A stretch of 64,000 nucleotides of DNA from Heterostelium multicystogenum (GCA_003667245.1 RCNN01000194.1:1-64000), one strand, 5' to 3'; shown: positions 10,133 to 23,400, counted from the stretch's first letter. Made by a program: numbers and translations. The notes: generated by a model not told the origin, from the sequence alone.

Positions 10133-11961
10133 TTAATTCGGTTGGATACAAGAAGGACCGGAATATCCAGAGAAACAATCACACTGCGAAACAACTCCTT
10201 GTGAGTTAATGGTAGCAATTCCATGTACACACAATCCATGTACTCCATATGCCTTTACCTATTTTCATAGTTAATAATCTTATCATAGATATCGTGCTGT
10301 TATAGTTTTAAAACTTACAAAAGGACTGCTATTGTCTATAACCAATGGAGTAGAGTATGAAACTCCATCGTAAATAATATCGTCGGATACATAGGCAGTG
10401 GTAAATCCGTTTTGTATAATGTCATCGTTAAAGGTTTGCGATTTAGTAGTGTTGAAGCCGGCTGAAGAGTTGATATAGACACCTCCAGTGAACACCTTGG
10501 GTAGGAATTGGAATGAAATTGCTCCAGCTGAATATTGAGCATAGTTCTTGTGGAATAGAGATCCTTGAGCATTGTAATTATATCCAGAGGCAAACTAAAT
10601 AAGTGATAGTAAATTAAAAGTTAGTTTTAGAATTTAATTATTTGGAGAGGATTAAATAGACTTACAATGGCACCACCTTGAAAAGCAGTGTTATTCATGA
10701 AACCGCAGTTTTCAAATGTAGCATTGCTGTTGGAGTTGTAAATAGCTAATGCACCACCGTATTCACCATTATTGAATCTAAATAAACTGCTTGATATATA
10801 AGTGGATCCAACGGATGAAATGGCACCTCCTGATTGTCCAGCAGTAGAGTTCAAAATTTCAATATTGTCAATTTTGGCAGCAATGGAAGTGTAGATTGAA
10901 CCACCGTTTACCTTTGCAATGTTACCGAAGAAGGATGAAGAGGTAACAGTTGCAGTGTTGGCATTGATTGCACCACCACTACCAGAAGAAAGTGAGTTGT
11001 TGAAAGTTGAGGATCCAATATCGGCGGTTGTGGAATAAATACTACCACCACCATTGGAAGCAGAGTTTCCAATGTAATTAGAGGATAAACTTTCAATGTA
11101 CTTTCCGGAGTAAGCGGCACCACCAAAAATTTGAGCATTGTTTCCAATGAATGTAGTTCCAACAACATATATGTTAGTACCTGCCAAAGCACCTCCATAT
11201 CTCATAGCACCGTTATTAATGAAATTTGAGTTTTGGACGAAAAAGCGATGTGTTGTATGTATAATCAACATAGACAACACCACCATCATTGTTACTGTAG
11301 CATCCGGTGAAGTTTGAATTGAAAATACCGACATTGTAAGCTACCATATGGAGGAAACCACCGGCATTGCTATTGGCTACATTTGTTACGTTGGCATTGA
11401 TTAAGTTGATGGATGGGGGATATTTGATTCCGGAGTAATTGATACTAATACCACCAGTTCTGGCTTGGTTTGAACCATAGTTGAAACCAATATTCTTGAG
11501 GGTAATATTGGTAGATGCAGAGGTAGAGGCATAAATGAATTGACTTCTGCAGTTGAGAGTAGAGTAACCAATTGGTGCTTGGATAATGAGATTAGAAACT
11601 GGAAGATTGGTCAAAGTTAAGCAATCGTTATTAAGTCCTCCTGGATTGGAACGGGTGTCTGGAACATTAATATAAGATGTTTGAATACTTGTGTTTCTAC
11701 TTGAAGTAGAGATTACCCAAGAATTGCAATCTCTGATTGTTGAACATGTGCTATTTATGATTTGACCAATCAAAAAAAGTAAGTTTCAAAATTTTTATAT
11801 CAATCTATCTGATAAAAAATAACTTACACAGAGTCACCACTTGAAAAGCATTTACCAGTTTTAGTGTAGTCTACATTACATGTAATGGAAACAGTTGCAC
11901 TATTATAGGATACGAAAATTGATAACAAAACTATCAATGTTGCAAATTTATAGATAAACAT
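10133..11961 (-). CDS. secreted repeat protein (polymorphic-membrane-protein-like beta-helix) with C-terminal EGF-like motif
   Basis: It starts MFIYKFATLIVLLSIFVSYN, a clear signal peptide, followed by a Cys-containing N-terminus. The body is built of repeated FxNNxAxxGGAI-type units (FINNGAMRYGGALAG, FIGNNAQIFGGAAYSG, FMNNTAFQGGAI), the GG[AS]-[IV] pattern of chlamydial-Pmp-like right-handed beta-helix proteins found in dictyostelid secreted proteins. The end, VSQCDCFSGYSGPSC, is EGF-like. Exons: 11961-11828, about 11775-10666, 10594-10319, 10258-10133. The first junction is not resolved and a frame switch sits at the T run near 11243. Probably extracellular or matrix/adhesion (inference). 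Confidence 0.7.
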
Positions 11962-12668
11962 CTTTAATGTATCTATTTGTAGAATATATATATTATTGTT
12001 TTAAGAAGTGAAATTAATGTTGAACATAATTCCTTTATATAATGAGAGGATGACTTTGACTGATATTGTTTATTTTATTTCATATCATGATCATATTTTA
12101 TTTGATATCAGGATCTTAATTAAAATCATGATAAACTTTGATTTTTAATATATTTTTTGATTCTCTAAGAATTTATGTGAAATTTGGTCTTTTTAATAGA
12201 TTTTTTGGTCCGGTCCGAAACCAGAAATTAAGATTTGAAACTGTTGATTTTTCAAAGACCAAGATTATTTACTTAGCATTGTTGTGCTAACACATCATCA
12301 TTTTCTTGTTTGCAAAAAACTATGGTGATTACATATAAGGATGGTTTCACAGGTAAAATATCAATATTGAATATCTATAAAATAATCTTACTTGGAATTT
12401 AATTAGATTATCTAAAGCTTTAGATATTAGTCCAATAAATAACTTTTATACATAATATTTTGTGTTGGAATCTAATTTCAAATGAAAAGATTTAAATTGT
12501 TAAGAATAAAGTTTTTGCCAAACACATCACATAATCCTCTTGAATTTGATGTTTGAGACTATTATATTACAAGAGTTTATTTAGATTAAAGTACATTAAT
12601 TGTTTAATTTAAGTATTATTATTGATTGTTTTTGTTTTTGTTTTTTGTTTTTAAGTGGTATTACAGTT
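11962..12668. other. intergenic, AT-rich
   Basis: No gene seen. It lies upstream of the secreted repeat gene and downstream of the seven-helix membrane gene, with long T/A tracts near 12600-12650 at the latter's 3' end. A local GGTCCGGTCCG repeat lies at 12207-12218. Confidence 0.5.
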
Positions 12669-13676
12669 TTAGACGTTGGATGATCCGGTATTGTTATTGT
12701 CTTGGTTTGCACTGATACCGACGATCTTACTGTTGGTTGGTTGAGTTGGGGCCTCTTCGATGTCGTGGGCGGCGGCTGAGGCATCGTTGGAGTGGAACTC
12801 CATCTTGTTCATCTTGTCGGACCACTGGCTAGATTTGTTGCTGGATGAAGTCGATTGATTCATCTTCTTGGATTGTGGAATCAAGAAGATCAAAGTGGAA
12901 GAACTGAAAATGATGAAACAACCACGGGTGATGAAGAGCCATGCCAACATACCAGAGAAGTCGGTTGGTTTGAAGTAGCTGGCACCAAAGGAGACGGTAG
13001 TCATGACCAAGGCAGCAACGACGACGTATGAGGAAAGACGAGTTACTTTCTTAACTTTACGGTAGGTCTTTTCGGCATTTTCACCATGGGCGGCAATGTT
13101 TGATACACTCTTGTACTCACGCCAGATGAAGAATCCCAAAAACAAGAAACCTAAGCTGGTACCGAAACCATACACGGCAATCCATGTGTTGGTTGCTTTG
13201 GCTGGCCACCAAATGGAAATGGCAACGATCCAACCGATAAAGTGGACAACGGTAAGGAACATGATGGCCCAACGGATGATTGGGAAGACCTTTTGGGCGG
13301 TCTTGGAGAAGTTGACGGACACGATGATATCACACCATGAAGCAAGAATCCAAAGATATGCTGAGAAATAGAAACCGATACCAAAGAGGAAGAGTGTAGA
13401 GGTACTGTAGAGCTCAACTACTTCGGCAAACATCAGAATGGTACGTAGTGATTGGGTAAAGTTGGCAATTGTCAAGAGGCAGTTACTAATGTAGATGGCA
13501 GACTTGTAGTGTTGACGTTGGATCCAGAGTCTTCTGCAACCTTCGGCAAACATAGCAAAGAAAAGTATAAAAGTTATACTCTGGAATGCGTGGCATCCGG
13601 CAACGGGACATTCACCAAAGATATCTGGCAAATATACTGGAAACACTGGATCACAATAGCAATAAACAAATTCCAT
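12669..13676 (-). CDS. seven-transmembrane protein (family not settled)
   Basis: Single exon, 335 residues. Seven hydrophobic helices are evident, starting about residues 27, 57, 88, 128, 163, 211 and 240. There is a Cys-rich start (YCYCDPVFPVY) and a polar Ser/Asn/Gln tail of about 60 residues. The cytoplasmic loop between helices 5 and 6 is basic (TYRKVKKVTRLSSY). Helix 7 holds LFITRGCFIIFSSSTLIFL. The layout fits a GPCR-like receptor or the THH1/TOM1/TOM3 group, but no motif proves either. It is not a cAMP receptor of the cAR type. Codon use is GC-rich and even (AAG, GTC, CCG), suggesting good expression. A 4 kb gene-free region lies upstream. Confidence 0.7.
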   Translation of the reverse strand: MEFVYCYCDPVFPVYLPDIFGECPVAGCHAFQSITFILFFAMFAEGCRRLWIQRQHYKSAIYISNCLLTIANFTQSLRTILMFAEVVELYSTSTLFLFGIGFYFSAYLWILASWCDIIVSVNFSKTAQKVFPIIRWAIMFLTVVHFIGWIVAISIWWPAKATNTWIAVYGFGTSLGFLFLGFFIWREYKSVSNIAAHGENAEKTYRKVKKVTRLSSYVVVAALVMTTVSFGASYFKPTDFSGMLAWLFITRGCFIIFSSSTLIFLIPQSKKMNQSTSSSNKSSQWSDKMNKMEFHSNDASAAAHDIEEAPTQPTNSKIVGISANQDNNNTGSSNV

Positions 13677-16600
13677 TGTTTTCTAATAATAAGTTAAGAG
13701 TCGGAAATAATTATAATTATTCGGATAATTAATAAATTAATTGAATAGATAGATGTAGTTATATTTTAATTTTAAAATACAAGAGAAAGTTGAGTTGATG
13801 TACAAGTACAAGGAGGGATGTTCCAAGCCAATGAAAATATTTATTTCAGTGGAAAAGTCGATAAAGATTGGAATTGACTGGAAGAATAAATAAATAGAAC
13901 AACAACAAACTAAAGTTTACTTTTAATATTCTAAGATAGTTAGATAGTTTTAAAAGTAAGCAAGAGTAACCTTTTGTTTTAGTTTGAAAATATTTAAATT
14001 AATTTGTTAACAGATCAATTTTTGATGATGTATGTGTTTGATTGATTTGATTTGTAGTGCAAACAAAATATGTTGTATTTAATAAAAATGGTTGGTTGCT
14101 TTTGTTGATGTTGTGTAGTTGATGATGGCTGTTGTTGGTTGTTTTGACTGTTATTTTGTTAGAGTGGAATATATGTTTATTTAGTAGTAGTTGTATGTTG
14201 TTAGCTATTTGATGTGTTGATATATAGAACTAAAAAGACCACTTGATGTTGTTGTTTAAATAGTCATTGGAAGGCAAGCACTCACCTGTTGGAAAAACTA
14301 AACAGTACACAATCAAACTACTTAAAAAATATTATTTATTTAGAAGTTGTAGTAGTAGTAGTAGTGATAAGATTGTTAGGGTGATAACAACTTGGCTGTG
14401 GCTCCGTGTGTGGTGTGTGTGTGTGTGTGTTGTGATTGATTGTATGTGTGATCTATTTATTTGTGTGTGATTTCAAGCTCGATAAAGCTATTGTTATATT
14501 ATAAATTAGTTGAATCAGGTAAGAAAGAGAGAACGACAACAACAACAACAATAATAATAATAATAAGAATATGTTAATTAATAAAGAATGTTATAGAAAA
14601 GTACACTACCTTATCAAGTGGCAGCTGGTGCTGCTTAGTAGTTTGTGGTATACCATGTGTATTGGTGCGCTGTTCAAGCTTTCTTCACTTCACTTCAATC
14701 ACATCCATCCACAACTTTAGAAATGTGCCTATTCTTATTCACCAGAACGCACAAAACAGTCAGGAATTCAATCATGTTATAATCCTTGTAGTGTGATTGT
14801 TATTCCATCAAACACATAACTCAACCTTCAAAGTGTGTTTGTGTGCTTGTGTTGTGATGTTAATGCTGTGTTTGAGTGCTGCTTACCACTCACTGTGACC
14901 AATTAACTCAAACATCTGATACCTAGAGTGCGAGATGTCATTCCCACTTCCATTATGAGATTGATCAAAGTTAGAAGTGTGTGAGTTTTATGTGTGTGTG
15001 TACATTTAAGTTAATTTCAATTAGTGGTTAATTAGTGTGGTGTGTGAGTTGATCTTTCCACATCCAGTGTGTGGGAGGGTTAATTGCAATGCAAAGAGTA
15101 ACTTTTGTGTTTTTTGAAATTAGAGGTTTTGAACACTTTTGATTGATTGCAGAGATGACCTTGCTCAAAGTGTTTTTGGTCTTGTTTTTTTTGATCAATT
15201 TCTCATTCAAGAAAGGTCTGTTGATGATTAGATTTAAATCATCATCAAAGAAAATGACCAACTTTGTTGAAAAACACATTTTTAGCACCATGACATAAAA
15301 GGAAAATAGTGCCAATGAACAGCATTTGTTGGGGATGTGTTTTTCACTTGATGTAAGCAATAAAAGTTCAACCTTGAAATCAGATTTAGCAAAATACTAC
15401 TATATGACAACAAGTACAGTTGTGCACTGACTTTCTTTGTCAAAAAGATATGTAGTGAGAATTGTATATAGGTTCACTTTAATTGGAGGTGGTGGTGGTA
15501 GTGGTAGTGGGACCATCTCATAGTAGTAGTACTTGGTAGATGATGATGATGTTAGTGCCGATTTCCAAATCACACACTAGAGAATAGGATCAGGGACCAA
15601 CACCTACTGGTCAATGAACCATGGTTGATTACATCAAATTCTTCCGATAACAAAAACAATTGTTTTTTTTCTTAGGATCAAGGTAGATTGGTTGAAAGGT
15701 TTGGAATGATCAAGTGAGACCTTAAAGATAAATAGTTTTAAACTATTTTAACAACATTAGTTCAATGATTTAGTTGAGCTTACCCAATTGTTTTGAAAAG
15801 AAGTTTGGTCTGATTTCAATTCATTCATTTAATTATAGAGTGATTGTCAGTTTCTCATCAGATAAGCTTGATCATGATACTGATCTTGACAAAAATAAAC
15901 AAAGATGAGTAGTCCATTGATCAAACATACTCATGCCCATTCAACACTTCTCTATCACTCATAGTTACTGAGCCTTAACAGACAGATAATGAAATAAATG
16001 AAATCAATTGTATTATTAATCAAATATGTATGGCTCTTGCCACCCCCTATATATCCATTGAAATTAAATGTGTGTTTGATCAAATATGTGTGTGTGTGTG
16101 TTATTAATCAATCAATTAATCAGTTGATTTATTTTTAACACTCTTTTTGAAATCATTCTATTATCTTTCATGCACCATGAGTGTTACCACAATCAATCTT
16201 TGAAATTAGATTTGGCACAGTGCAATGTCAATTCTGTGTTTGAAGTTGGATTCAATAGTTTAATTCTCAAGGTTTGAACTTTGGGTATCATCTCAGTTCA
16301 TACCAACTACCTATAGGTGCACCATAATGTATTTTTACACAATGATCAGTATCACATTCTCAACCTTCAATTTCAAGGTACAATCAAAGAAGATCTACGA
16401 TCAACCTATAATACTCTGAGAACTATTCTCTCTATCTCTTTTCCATTGGTTGTCAAAACATAACAAAACAAAACAGTGTTTAATTATTTAACTTATTCAT
16501 TACAATCTGTTAAATCAACTGCTAAAGGGACGATAGCCAACTTCATTGGATGTATCCATTGTGATTGGATTAAGTTTGGATCATGCTACTTTAGATCAAT

Positions 16601-17762
16601 TCCATTGGTATATATATTTAGTTTAAAAAGTATCTAATAATAATAATAATTAAACTTCTGATTGATAATCCGTCAGTTGCAAAAAACACACAATCGACAA
16701 TATCGTTTATCTCATTGTTGAAAGAAAGTTAATCATCTTAGATATCATCATCACCAGTCAGTATCTATTTTTGTAACACTTACAATTCTTCGTTTAATTT
16801 AAATTAAACTATTGTTTTGATTTAGAAAATTATTATCATCATAGTTTATAGATTAATAGATTTATATTCTTTTCAATTATAAATATTATTATTACTTTGT
16901 TGGCAATTTATATAATATTATTTTATCTGTTTAGTTATTATTAAATCTATGTTAATTTTAAGGTCCTGTATTTTTTTCCTTTTTTAGAATGATCATTGGG
17001 CAGATGTTCAAAGAGATATAATTTGAAAAAATAACTGTAATGAGATTAAAAAGTTCACCCAATAATGAGAGGGGTGATCTTTATTGTGAAGATTTAAAGC
17101 AATGAACTCCCAATAGTCTCACACAACAGCATCTCATTCCATGAGACTTGTAAGGTTGATCACTGAAAATAATTTAATATAAACAGTTGCCTCATGTACC
17201 ACCCTATCGAGTGAGTGACTTGAACCAAAATCCAAGTCAATACAATAGGACTCCACTTTCTGTGATAACAATACTCAATCAGAATAAATAGTGAAATGAC
17301 TAATCGTTACTATTACAATAATATCGATTTGAAGAATAACAATTACTTGAATGTTCCTGATACTAATTATGAGTTAAACATAAAAATGATAGCTATAATC
17401 TTCAACTTTTTGGTCATGGGGATTTTAGAATCGGTCTCTTTTGCTGGAACTTTATTACATGTTTACTAAACCCAAATTAGGCTATGAATAAACAAACTAT
17501 TCTTTATAATGCCAAATAATATCAATATCAATTGTACTTTTAAGCATCATAGAATTTTAAAGTTTAATAAAGAAGAGGCTTCTGAATTGATCTAAATTGT
17601 ACTTTGTAGGATGTATTGGTATTTCTTGCGCGCACTTTGGCAAAAAATTTCATCAAAAAACATGTCAATTTGACATTGATTGTTATACACATTTGTTTTC
17701 TAAGTTAGACTTCGCTAGTCATTAACAATAAACATAATTATAATATATAAAATAAGACCAAA
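13677..17762. other. 4 kb gene-free region upstream of two divergent genes
   Basis: No credible coding sequence on either strand. It contains GT-dinucleotide runs (14405-14433, 16086-16100), ACA/AAT triplet runs (14537-14566), GGTGGT and TAG-triplet runs (15488-15535), and many TTGATCA/TGATCAA-type sites with two copies of GATCAAATATGTGTGG-like sequence near 16020 and 16077. It separates the divergent seven-helix gene (minus) and LSm6 (plus) and is far longer than other spacers here. Confidence 0.45.
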
Positions 17763-18223
17763 ATGTCAGCAGCAGTACAACCACAAGCAACAGCAACAAC
17801 CTAACAATAACAATGCCCAATTTAACTTTTTTAAGATGTGTATCGGTAGACCTGTTGTTGTAAAACTAAACAACGGTGTTGAATATAGAGGTATGTTGTC
17901 TAATCTGATAATCAAAACAATAACCAACAACCATACAAACAGACATCTAACATACGATTGAATAGGTATTCTCGAGGTTGTAGATGGTAATATGAATATT
18001 GTAATGGAACAAACCGAGGAGTATTTAAATGGACAATTGAAAACTAAATATGGTGACTGTTTCTTGAGAGGTAACAATGGTATGATAGTTAGCTAGTCGT
18101 AGTGAAACATTACACTACTTTCGCTTCTGCATATTAATTACAAAAGAGTACTTACTAACCAACAAATACTATCTATAACAAACAGTTTTATATATATCAG
18201 CGCAATCAAAGAAATCAAATTAA
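17763..18223 (+). CDS. lsm6: U6 snRNA-associated Sm-like protein LSm6
   Basis: Three exons: 17763-17890, 17966-18079, 18186-18223. The Sm1 and Sm2 motifs are intact: CIGRPVVVKLNNGVEYRG, then ILEVVDGNMNIVMEQTEEY, LNGQLKTKYGDCFLRGNNV and LYIS. Introns fall after EYRG and after RGNN with consistent phases. LSm6 is part of the LSm2-8 ring on the U6 3' end and of the LSm1-7 mRNA decay ring. The start MSAAVQPQ is followed by a one-base frame switch at about 17785-17800, before a Q/N tract (QQQQPNNNN) that leads into the Sm fold. The poly-Q/N leader is an addition relative to the compact family length of about 80 residues. Confidence 0.9.
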
Positions 18224-18316
18224 AAAAAATGTATAAATTTATATATATATGTAACCCTTGAAGAATGGCTACAGTGTCATAGTAGAACGATTATTACATA
18301 AATATATTACTATTTA

Positions 18317-19434
18317 TTATTGGTTGTGATGGTTGTTACCACCTATACTATTGTTTGTTTGATAGTATTCAGCGAGACTTTGATGTAAGGTCGGTGACAT
18401 AGCTGAATTGCTCGTTAAATTGAAATAGTCGATATCTTCAAGTCGGCATGGTAGATATTGGTATCTTCGATTGGTGTTCTTTTGGTAGTCGATAAGATGT
18501 GAAACAAGAACTCCTGGAGTTATTACTATTTTAAGTTGTTTCTTTATATTGTTGCATTCCTCTTGTGGAATATATTGCATGGTCACTCCAAATATCAATG
18601 ATCTAGATGTATAACAACAAGTAATTAGTTCATACAGTTATTAAGAATGATGTTCACCAGCTTGCCTAGTTATCTATCATAGATATAGAGGTCGTCTTCT
18701 ACAACATACTGATAGAATCTTACTTCTCTGGTATGATTTGCATATGAAAAGAACTGAAGAATCTGAGGCAGTTGTTGATAAACTCTATAGATATAATTCT
18801 CTTGAAATCCATTCATCTTTTTGATTGCACTACCGGACATATTTGAATACCAGTAAGTAATGGTCATTCTAAGGGGACCAATCATGATTTCTAATCATCG
18901 AATAATCAATACCTACCAGAAGTGTAGAACATCATTAATGAGATATAATAAAAGTATATTTTGTTCAATATTGTTATGAGGTATTCTTTGTACAATTTGG
19001 TCAACAATGATATTTGATCGGTTTTCATTGTTTATCATCCAATCTTTTGTATTTCTAATATAGTTATTAGAATTAATTAGTCCATTCAGTATTTCATTGA
19101 ATTGATATACTAATGTATTGTCATCAACCATTTGTTGCTGTTGCTGTTGTTGATTAACAAACTGCTGTTGTAGTTGTTGTTGTTGTTGTAAAAAATGATG
19201 TTGCTGTTGATGTGATGATGTTGTTGATGTTGTTGATGTTGTTGATTGTTGTATATACTGTTGTTGGTTAGGCATATAGTTCTGTTGCTGTTGATTAGAC
19301 ATATAGTTCCATTGCTGTTGTTGTTGTGGTTGTTGCTGTTGCTGCATATATTGCTGCTGCTGATGCTGCTGCTGCTGCTGATAGTATGCTTGATTCATGT
19401 TCTGATTCATATCTATATAATTATTATTATTCAT
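18317..19434 (-). CDS. CID-domain protein, CHERP/SCAF-like, poly-Q
   Basis: ATG at 19434 (an upstream TTG is not used). The first about 100 residues are Q/N/M-rich with YMSNQQQQNYMPNQQQ-type units. Then comes a CTD-interacting domain: YQFNEILNGLINSNNYIRNT, ILLLYLINDVLHF, ENYIYRVYQQLPQILQFFSY and REIIDIWSDHAIY. After it, ITPGVLVSHLIDYQ, YQYLPCRLEDIDY and LHQSLAEYYQ resemble the post-CID region of CHERP and SR-related splicing proteins. One intron is clear, GTAAGA...CTAG, about 18728-18602; the first exon junction (about 18925) is unresolved and a frame switch lies near 18540. Likely role: linking the RNA polymerase II CTD to splicing. The usual SURP and G-patch parts of CHERP are not seen. Confidence 0.6.
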
Positions 19435-20466
19435 TTGCAAAAGATACAGGTCGTGTAAATCATATGATGTTCAAACGGAATGATTGAAAATTTTTATCTT
19501 TCTTATTATTATTTGATTGCCCAATCTCAGACATCTCAATTTCTCAACCAGATCTCTCAATAATCTATTTATTATAGGAAGATACCCTCTATCCAAATTC
19601 ATCTTTAACAAACAACAATCATAATAGTATTACATTTATTACAATCATGATCAATAGATTTTCTAAATAACTACAGAAATAATAAAATGCAGATATTTGT
19701 TTGGATTTGGGTTTAAGATTGGATTGGATTTGGGTGATTATCAAAAAACAAATATATATTTGTTAAAGTAACACACACATACACATATGTTAGTTACTGT
19801 ACTTTAACAATCAATTATAAAAATATACTCATAAAATGAACCTAATATATACTTGTTAGTATTTCAAATGAATAAAACGAAAGAAGTAGGGGACAAGTTA
19901 GGCTTCTTGTCCATTCAACAAAGTCAACATTTTATAAATGTAGGAAATTTGATTTGAAAGAGACCCATTTCATTTAAAATTGAGCCATTCAAATAAATTT
20001 TAAACTTAACGGTCAAAGATTTTTTTGGTTTTTATCAATTTGTTTGAAGGCAAATGGTGATCACTCATAATAATACTCAAAGGTGGTGTTTGATGATCCA
20101 CCATTTTTCATGGATAATGGAGCAAAAAATCAGTGATGATTGCAATTTTTATTTATTTTGGCAAAACTAAACAAACACACTCATTTCATCAGTGTCATTG
20201 TGATTATTATTGATTATTTTATATATCTGAGTGAGAGAAGAGAAAGAGAGATATCTTTATTATTAATATTCATTTATATTTGTTATCTTCTTAATTAATT
20301 TGTATATATACACACTCTCACATATCTATATATCTATATATCTATATTGTCTATTTATTATTTATTTATATTATAGATATAATTTTGTTGTATTATTATT
20401 ATTATTATTTGAAATATCCTTTTTTTATATATATTACATTAAATTATTATAATAAGTAATAATAAA
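19435..20466. other. divergent intergenic region
   Basis: About 1 kb between the CID gene and the vinculin-family gene, which point away from each other. No ORF of coding character. It contains ACACAC near 19772-19785, a TATATATCTATATATCTATA run at 20320-20350 and an ATT-triplet run just before the downstream start. Confidence 0.5.
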
Positions 20467-23400
20467 ATGGATCAATTACTTGAAGCTGTAAGTGATGCCG
20501 TATCATCTATGGTCCTCTACTCAGTTGAGGCCGATGAGTCCAACGCCGCTATTCCAAACATTCTTCCAGGTGCACATACAGTAAAGACCACAGTCGATTA
20601 TCTTGTTGAGTTGGCTTCAAAAGTAAGAATAATTTTCCAAAGCACCGCATGTGGGGCTTTGCCAGTTACATAGAAACAAATACTTACCCTGAGATTGCAA
20701 TATAATTATTAGTCAGCGGTATTATGGAATAATTTCAATCAGCCAGAGATGGTCACTAAAATGTTGGAATCATGTGAGAATATTAGCCAGGCATGCAGTG
20801 ATCTTTTGGAATCAGCAACCATTCTTTCGAATATGCCCTTCAACAAGCCCGCAAAGAAGATTTTGCTCAAGGGTGCCAAGGGTATCATGGAGCACATGGT
20901 CGTCCTTTTGCAGCAAGCAGATCTATATGAGGTGACCCGTTTGATAAAGAAGGCTCGTCTTGTCGAGTCGAAATTGAAGGTATTCGTCGGATTGGAGCCT
21001 GGCGAAAATTACTTTGCCACCGCTGCACAGGAGTTTGTCACCTCCACCGTCGACCTCGGTAAGATTGTCAACAAGCGTACCACTGAGATTGATGATTTTG
21101 GATTCAAGCGTAGATTCGAAGAGGCCAACACACAACTCAAGGTTGAAGTACCTGTTGTCCTGCAATACTATGCGCTTTACCAACGTGATCCAAACGACAG
21201 CAACTCATACAAGCAGGGTTCGGAAGTCGCCAAGAAGATTCACGACATCATAGAGGAAATTATTACAGTTGCACGTCTCTCTGCCAAATCTTCCATTCGA
21301 TCTTTCCATGATTTCAGGTTTGGATTTGCGTGATGAAGACGATCTTCGTGACGCTGGTATCTTGATTGCCCACGAAAAAGAAAAGCTATTGTCAGCCATC
21401 GAATGTAAGCGATCATACACATTAGGTTGGTTTAGATTGATTTATTAATTGTTTGTTGTTGCGATTCATTTCATTTTAGCTGGCGATGGCAAAGAAGCTT
21501 CGAGAGCACTGAAAGCAATTAAAGAAGGGATTGAACGATCAGATTGTTATTTCAAAGGCATTGGCAAAGTCAGCTGATAATCCAGTGCACAAGAAGCGTT
21601 TGGAGCATTGCTGCACAAAGTGCTTCAAAGATTGTTGGATTCGATTATTGCACAGTTTGGGACACCAGGTAGAGGAGCTGTTGAGCAAGCCCAGACAACG
21701 CTATTTTGTTGCGTGAGCTCCAAGCCAACTTGGACACTATAAAGACTGCATCCGACTTGATGGTCACCAGCTCAGCCAAACTTACATCAAACGATGTCGC
21801 TGAGTCTCAGATCGAGTTGGAGAGTGCCATCGAGAGAATGAAGATCGATATCTCAAAAGAGCGATTACACAGCAGCTAGAGCAGATCTGAACGAAATTAA
21901 AGATCAATTCAACAATATGCTCACAATCTTGACGGTATCGCCAAGTCCACCGAGGATCCAGCTTTGAAAGCACACATCGAGAACATCTTGACTCAAACTA
22001 GAGCACGTGGATCTACTCTTCTTGGACACATTTGAGAGACTCTTGGACCAAGCAGCCAAGAATCCACACGACCCACCACATTGCAGCAGAATTGAACGCC
22101 AAGCTCGATGAACTCGAAGCTTTGGGACGTGAAGCAGTTAGGGGAACCTCAATTGGAACATCAACTGACCTCTTATAACAAATCCTCTTCTATCGAGGAG
22201 CAACTTGCCAAGCTGCGTCAGGCTGCTCACGAGGGTAACAAGAAGGATGTACAAAACGGACTTCGTTCCATCAGAAAGGCCTTGTATGATGAGCTCAACA
22301 TTGCCAAGTCAATTGCTCGTTCCACTGACGATGAACAATTGAGAGAAGCCTTGGAGGCTGCCATTCTCAAGGCTGATGAGCAACTTCAATCAATGATTGA
22401 AGACCTCTACAATATGCAAATGAGGCCGTTGAAGACCCATCAAACACTCGTGCCGCCCAGTCACTTGATAACATCATATCGATGATTGATGGACTCAACT
22501 CTAACTTGGTCGGTGCAGTCAGCCGTGATCTAGTTGAAACCAACACTCGTGAACTCGAGGCCAAGATCTCCAACTTGGCCAGTGCCATCAGAAACTCGCA
22601 ACACGAAAATGCAGTTGCCACTCTCAAGGAAATCATTACCGATATCAAGAAGCAAGCTGCTATTTCCGAACCTGCAGCCAACTTTATTGCAACTACCGAC
22701 GAGGCTCGTGCTCAACGTGTAAAGGACCGTGCAGCCGAGCTTGTCGCCGTGGGTCCCAACCTCGTCAAGGCTGTCAAATCAATCATTACAGACTCCAACC
22801 CCGAGAATCAATTGGCAGTTGCTCAGCAAATTGCTGCTCTCGTCGACACCAATCGTGAGTTGACCAATGCTGTTTTGATGACCACTGAGCAAGAGATCCT
22901 CGAGAATGCTGCCAAGATCGATGCTGACATGCGTCGTATCAGAAAGAACTTGGAGTCTGGACAACCCAATCAACATGGCCGAAGTCAAGTCTCTCATTCG
23001 TAAGATGAACAATCAAATCCGTTTGGCACACCAACACGCCAAAACGCTCAAGGATCCAAATGCCAAGCGTCATCTCTTGGAGTCTACAGACAATCTCAAC
23101 AAGCTTGTCAATCTCTTGGTCGAGGCTTGCAAGAACTCTTTGACCGATCCAGAAACCAAGCGTCAAATCTCAGAGCTTTTGGCCAACCTTGCCCACGCAA
23201 ACATTGATCTATTCAACGATGGAACTCTTTTTGTCGGCTGCTGACGAGCTCGTCCTCGGAAACACCAGCCCTTCTCAAGCTTATCAGCAAGCTCGAAGAA
23301 GCTATCGCTTCGGGAGACCCTGATGCCATCCGTTTGGCCCTCAAGGAGTTGCAAGCTGAGATTCAAAAAGCAACTGTTCTTGGCACGTATTGCCGAAAGC

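Noticed and set aside
12669..13676. cAMP receptor (cAR) identity for the seven-helix protein
   Set aside because: The characteristic cAR helix motifs are absent; only the number of helices agrees.
15028..15360. 110-codon minus-strand ORF in the gene desert
   Set aside because: Composition follows the AT-rich background, with no family resemblance or supporting splice structure.
19246..19458. Leu-rich plus-strand ORF
   Set aside because: Reverse reading of CAG/CAA glutamine codons in the CID protein.
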